Shown here one piece after another: positions 62,255 to 64,000 of a stretch of 64,000 nucleotides of DNA (its first letter is position 1; each line of letters starts with the position of its first letter). The notes beneath the pieces are model-generated. The model saw nothing but the letters and a program-made list of their open reading frames with translations. It did no database searches and had not been told where the DNA came from. This DNA is from Gammaproteobacteria bacterium (GTDB lineage: Bacteria > Pseudomonadota > Gammaproteobacteria > Pseudomonadales > Azotimanducaceae), in NCBI GenBank assembly GCA_012960535.1, contig DUBB01000025.1, forward strand, positions 49,996-113,995. Reading direction: 5' to 3'. Made by a program: the position numbers and the translations under genes.

Positions 62255-63399
62255 AACGTGGAAGTATCGCGATTGTCGGGGCTGCTGAAACGACCGAACT
62301 CGGCCGGATACCTGGCTTAAGTCAACTGCAGTTACATGCAGATGCAGCGCTAAACTGTATGCGAGATGCAGGTATTTCCATGGCCGATATAGATGGGGTC
62401 GCCTGTGCAGGAGAGTCTCCTACTTCGGTTGCCCATTATCTAGGGATTCAGCCCAACTGGGTCGATAGTACGTCCGTTGGTGGTTGCAGTTTTATGCTCC
62501 ATGTGCGCCATGCAGCAGCGGCCATCAATGATGGTTTGTGTAATACAGTACTTATTACCCACGGTGAGAGTGGCCGCTCTAATGTTGGTAGAAGCGGCTT
62601 TCGCGGGGGTGGCGCCGCGACCCTGCCAGGTCAGTTTGAGGCACCCTTTGGCGGTATGGGCCCTACCACAAGTTTTACCCTCCCATTCCTCAGGTATATG
62701 AAAGAAACAGGAACGACTTTGGAGCAGTTGGCCATGGTCGTGGTCAGTCAGCGACGTTGGGCAGGTTTAAATCCCCGTGCTACGTTGAAGGAACCCACCA
62801 CGGTCGATGAAGTGATGAATGATAGAATGATTGCCTATCCATTCACCAAGCCTGAATGCTGTCTGGTTACCGATGGTGGTGGCGCTCTGATAGTGGTAGC
62901 AGCAGATCGAGTTGCAGATTTTCCGCAGAGCCCGGTTTATTTGCTAGGGACGGGGGAAAGTGTTGAGACACCCATGATCAGTCAGATGGCGGACTTTACG
63001 AGTTCCAGGGCCTTTAAAATAGCATCGGCAAACGCTTTTGCTGAAGCCGGTATCCAGCATTCAGAGGTTGATCATGTGATGATTTATGATGCCTTTGCTC
63101 ACCTGCCATTTTATGGGCTTGAAGATATGGGTTTTTGTAAGAAAGGTGAGGCTGGGCCTTATATTGCAGAAGGTAATACCTCGCCTGGCGGTGAATTGCC
63201 CGTTAATACCAACGGGGGTGGCCTTAGTTATATGCATTCCGGTATGTATGGCATGTATGCCCTGCAGGAAAGTGTAAGACAGATCAGGGGTAACGCTGCG
63301 GCACAGGTGGAAGCAGCTAATATCAGTGTTTGCCATGGCGTGGGTGGTATGTTTGCAGCAAGTGGTACCATTATCATGGGGACTCAGGAAACGCTCTAA
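62251..63399 (+). CDS. SCP-x/lipid-transfer type thiolase
   Basis: A 382-residue thiolase-fold protein. Cys79 in SVGGCSFMLHVRHAA is at or next to the usual nucleophile position; the histidine of GGLSYMHSGMYG and SVCHGVGG supply the other catalytic places. A DUF35 partner gene overlaps its start by four bases. Well-studied pairs of this kind include steroid side-chain aldolases (Ltp2 type) and thiolases. Which reaction applies cannot be told from the window. Confidence 0.87.
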   Translation: MKRGSIAIVGAAETTELGRIPGLSQLQLHADAALNCMRDAGISMADIDGVACAGESPTSVAHYLGIQPNWVDSTSVGGCSFMLHVRHAAAAINDGLCNTVLITHGESGRSNVGRSGFRGGGAATLPGQFEAPFGGMGPTTSFTLPFLRYMKETGTTLEQLAMVVVSQRRWAGLNPRATLKEPTTVDEVMNDRMIAYPFTKPECCLVTDGGGALIVVAADRVADFPQSPVYLLGTGESVETPMISQMADFTSSRAFKIASANAFAEAGIQHSEVDHVMIYDAFAHLPFYGLEDMGFCKKGEAGPYIAEGNTSPGGELPVNTNGGGLSYMHSGMYGMYALQESVRQIRGNAAAQVEAANISVCHGVGGMFAASGTIIMGTQETL

Positions 63400-63559
63400 T
63401 TTGGTGCTTTGAAGGTTATTTTTCAGTATTAATTGCTAATGAATCTGGACAAATCGGTCGATTGAAAATAGACTGCGCTCAGTTTGCTTTATGACGCCGG
63501 TTGCAGGCAGTACTAAGGCTTAAAATTATGGTTTTTAGATATGCTCAGGAGATGCAATT

Positions 63560-63883
63560 ATGACCACCAGACGAACTTTTATTAAAACAACAGCCAAGTT
63601 AGGTCTGATCCCGCTTTTTCCGGTATCTATGTTGTCACAGGGCGATGATGCTAAAAAGATAACCACCGATGACCCTGTTGCCAAGGCGTTAAGATATATT
63701 GAAGATGCAACACAGGCAGCTCGGTCGGACAAGATGGGCGTAACCGCTGCCGACCAGCTCTGTTCAAATTGTCAGTTTTATACTGTGTCCACTAGCGATG
63801 CCGCATTGGGTCCATGTATGTTATTCCAGAATCGCCTGGTAGTCGGCGCGGGATGGTGTGCAGGTTGGGTACCTAAGCGATAA
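63560..63883 (+). CDS. High-potential iron-sulfur protein (HiPIP)
   Basis: A 107-residue periplasmic electron carrier with one [4Fe-4S] cluster. The four ligands are Cys68 and Cys71 (CSNC), Cys86 (GPC) and Cys100 (GWC), with GAGWCAGWVPKR at the C-terminus. A twin-arginine signal starts TTRRTFIKTTAKLG, as needed for export of a folded cluster protein. AGGAG lies about nine bases before the ATG. It may pass electrons from the bc1 complex to an oxidase or reaction centre. Confidence 0.94.
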   Translation: MTTRRTFIKTTAKLGLIPLFPVSMLSQGDDAKKITTDDPVAKALRYIEDATQAARSDKMGVTAADQLCSNCQFYTVSTSDAALGPCMLFQNRLVVGAGWCAGWVPKR

Positions 63884-64000
63884 TCTGACCGGGTGGGTAA
63901 ATCCCCACGATAAGCAGGGTGTGCCGGAGAAGCTGCCGCGCGCGCTTACTGGTGGATATCGTTAAAGTTATGCTATCGCCCGATAGCAGAAAACTGCAGG

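Noticed and set aside
1..64000. CRISPR array, insertion sequence, prophage or integron
   Set aside because: No array of spaced direct repeats, transposase, integrase or phage structural gene was seen. The tandem repeats found are short and have no spacers.

Overview
The window is ordinary chromosomal DNA of a gammaproteobacterium. The evidence is the gene set and order: ruvC-ruvA-ruvB followed by tolQRAB-pal-cpoB, dapA-bamC, a short class-2 argC, miaE, metR, rhlB, cnoX-like, rmuC and a high-potential iron-sulfur protein. Base composition looks even and near 48% GC by eye. A TRAP transporter, a TauD-type dioxygenase, CoA-transferase, acyl-CoA synthetase and thiolase genes, and an F420/LLM-type oxidoreductase suggest a free-living, probably marine heterotroph; that habitat is inference. 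I see no insertion sequence, prophage, CRISPR array or rRNA. One tRNA (Lys, UUU) is present.

Layout. 1-2.9 kb: 3' end of metR, a candidate orphan RNA gene, a PNPOx-like flavoprotein with a small partner, a 56-residue ORF and a TauD-type dioxygenase. 2.9-6.9 kb: alpha/beta hydrolase diverging from a complete TRAP transporter operon. 7.1-9.2 kb (minus): cupin, DUF2237, a short-chain dehydrogenase-fold protein carrying the halohydrin dehalogenase fingerprint, and a GNAT acetyltransferase. 9.3-15.5 kb (minus): esterase-miaE-glycosyltransferase-argC-aminotransferase-rhlB. 15.7-20 kb: acyl-CoA metabolism (AMACR-type racemase, PrpE-type ligase, SDR) plus a monooxygenase-fold protein. 20-24 kb: ArsC-like, YihY-type membrane protein, TlpA-like lipoprotein, proS. 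24.4-34.5 kb: fmdB-aspS-yebC-ruvCAB-tolQRAB-pal-cpoB, covering translation, Holliday-junction processing and outer-membrane constriction. 34.7-42.6 kb: tRNA-Lys, ATP-grasp, nadA, bepA-like, tusA-like, perM-like, dapA-bamC-MBL hydrolase. 42.6-43.2 kb: a non-housekeeping interval with a near-perfect LexA (SOS) box, 11-bp tandem repeats, an operator-like dyad and a very basic 48-residue ORF. 43.3-54.2 kb: cnoX-like, rmuC, a two-subunit sodium symporter with a glutamine-synthetase-like ligase and an amidotransferase, phosphohexomutase, ROK kinase and selO. 54.3-64 kb: amidohydrolase, ThDP enzyme, LLM oxidoreductase, SDR, DUF885 protein, a DUF35/thiolase pair and a HiPIP.

Most interesting points. 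(1) The LexA box at 42731-42750 matches 18 of 20 positions of the E. coli consensus, overlaps a promoter, and lies upstream of repeats and a basic miniprotein with no family I recognise. (2) The protein at 7658-8338 has both halohydrin dehalogenase motifs (T-x4-Y-x-G and S-x12-Y-x3-R). (3) On the minus strand at about 727-530 there is a promoter, a 13-base perfect complement to the 16S rRNA 3' tail, a strong stem-loop and an intrinsic terminator, with no normal ORF. Names are homology calls made by reading; no database search was run.
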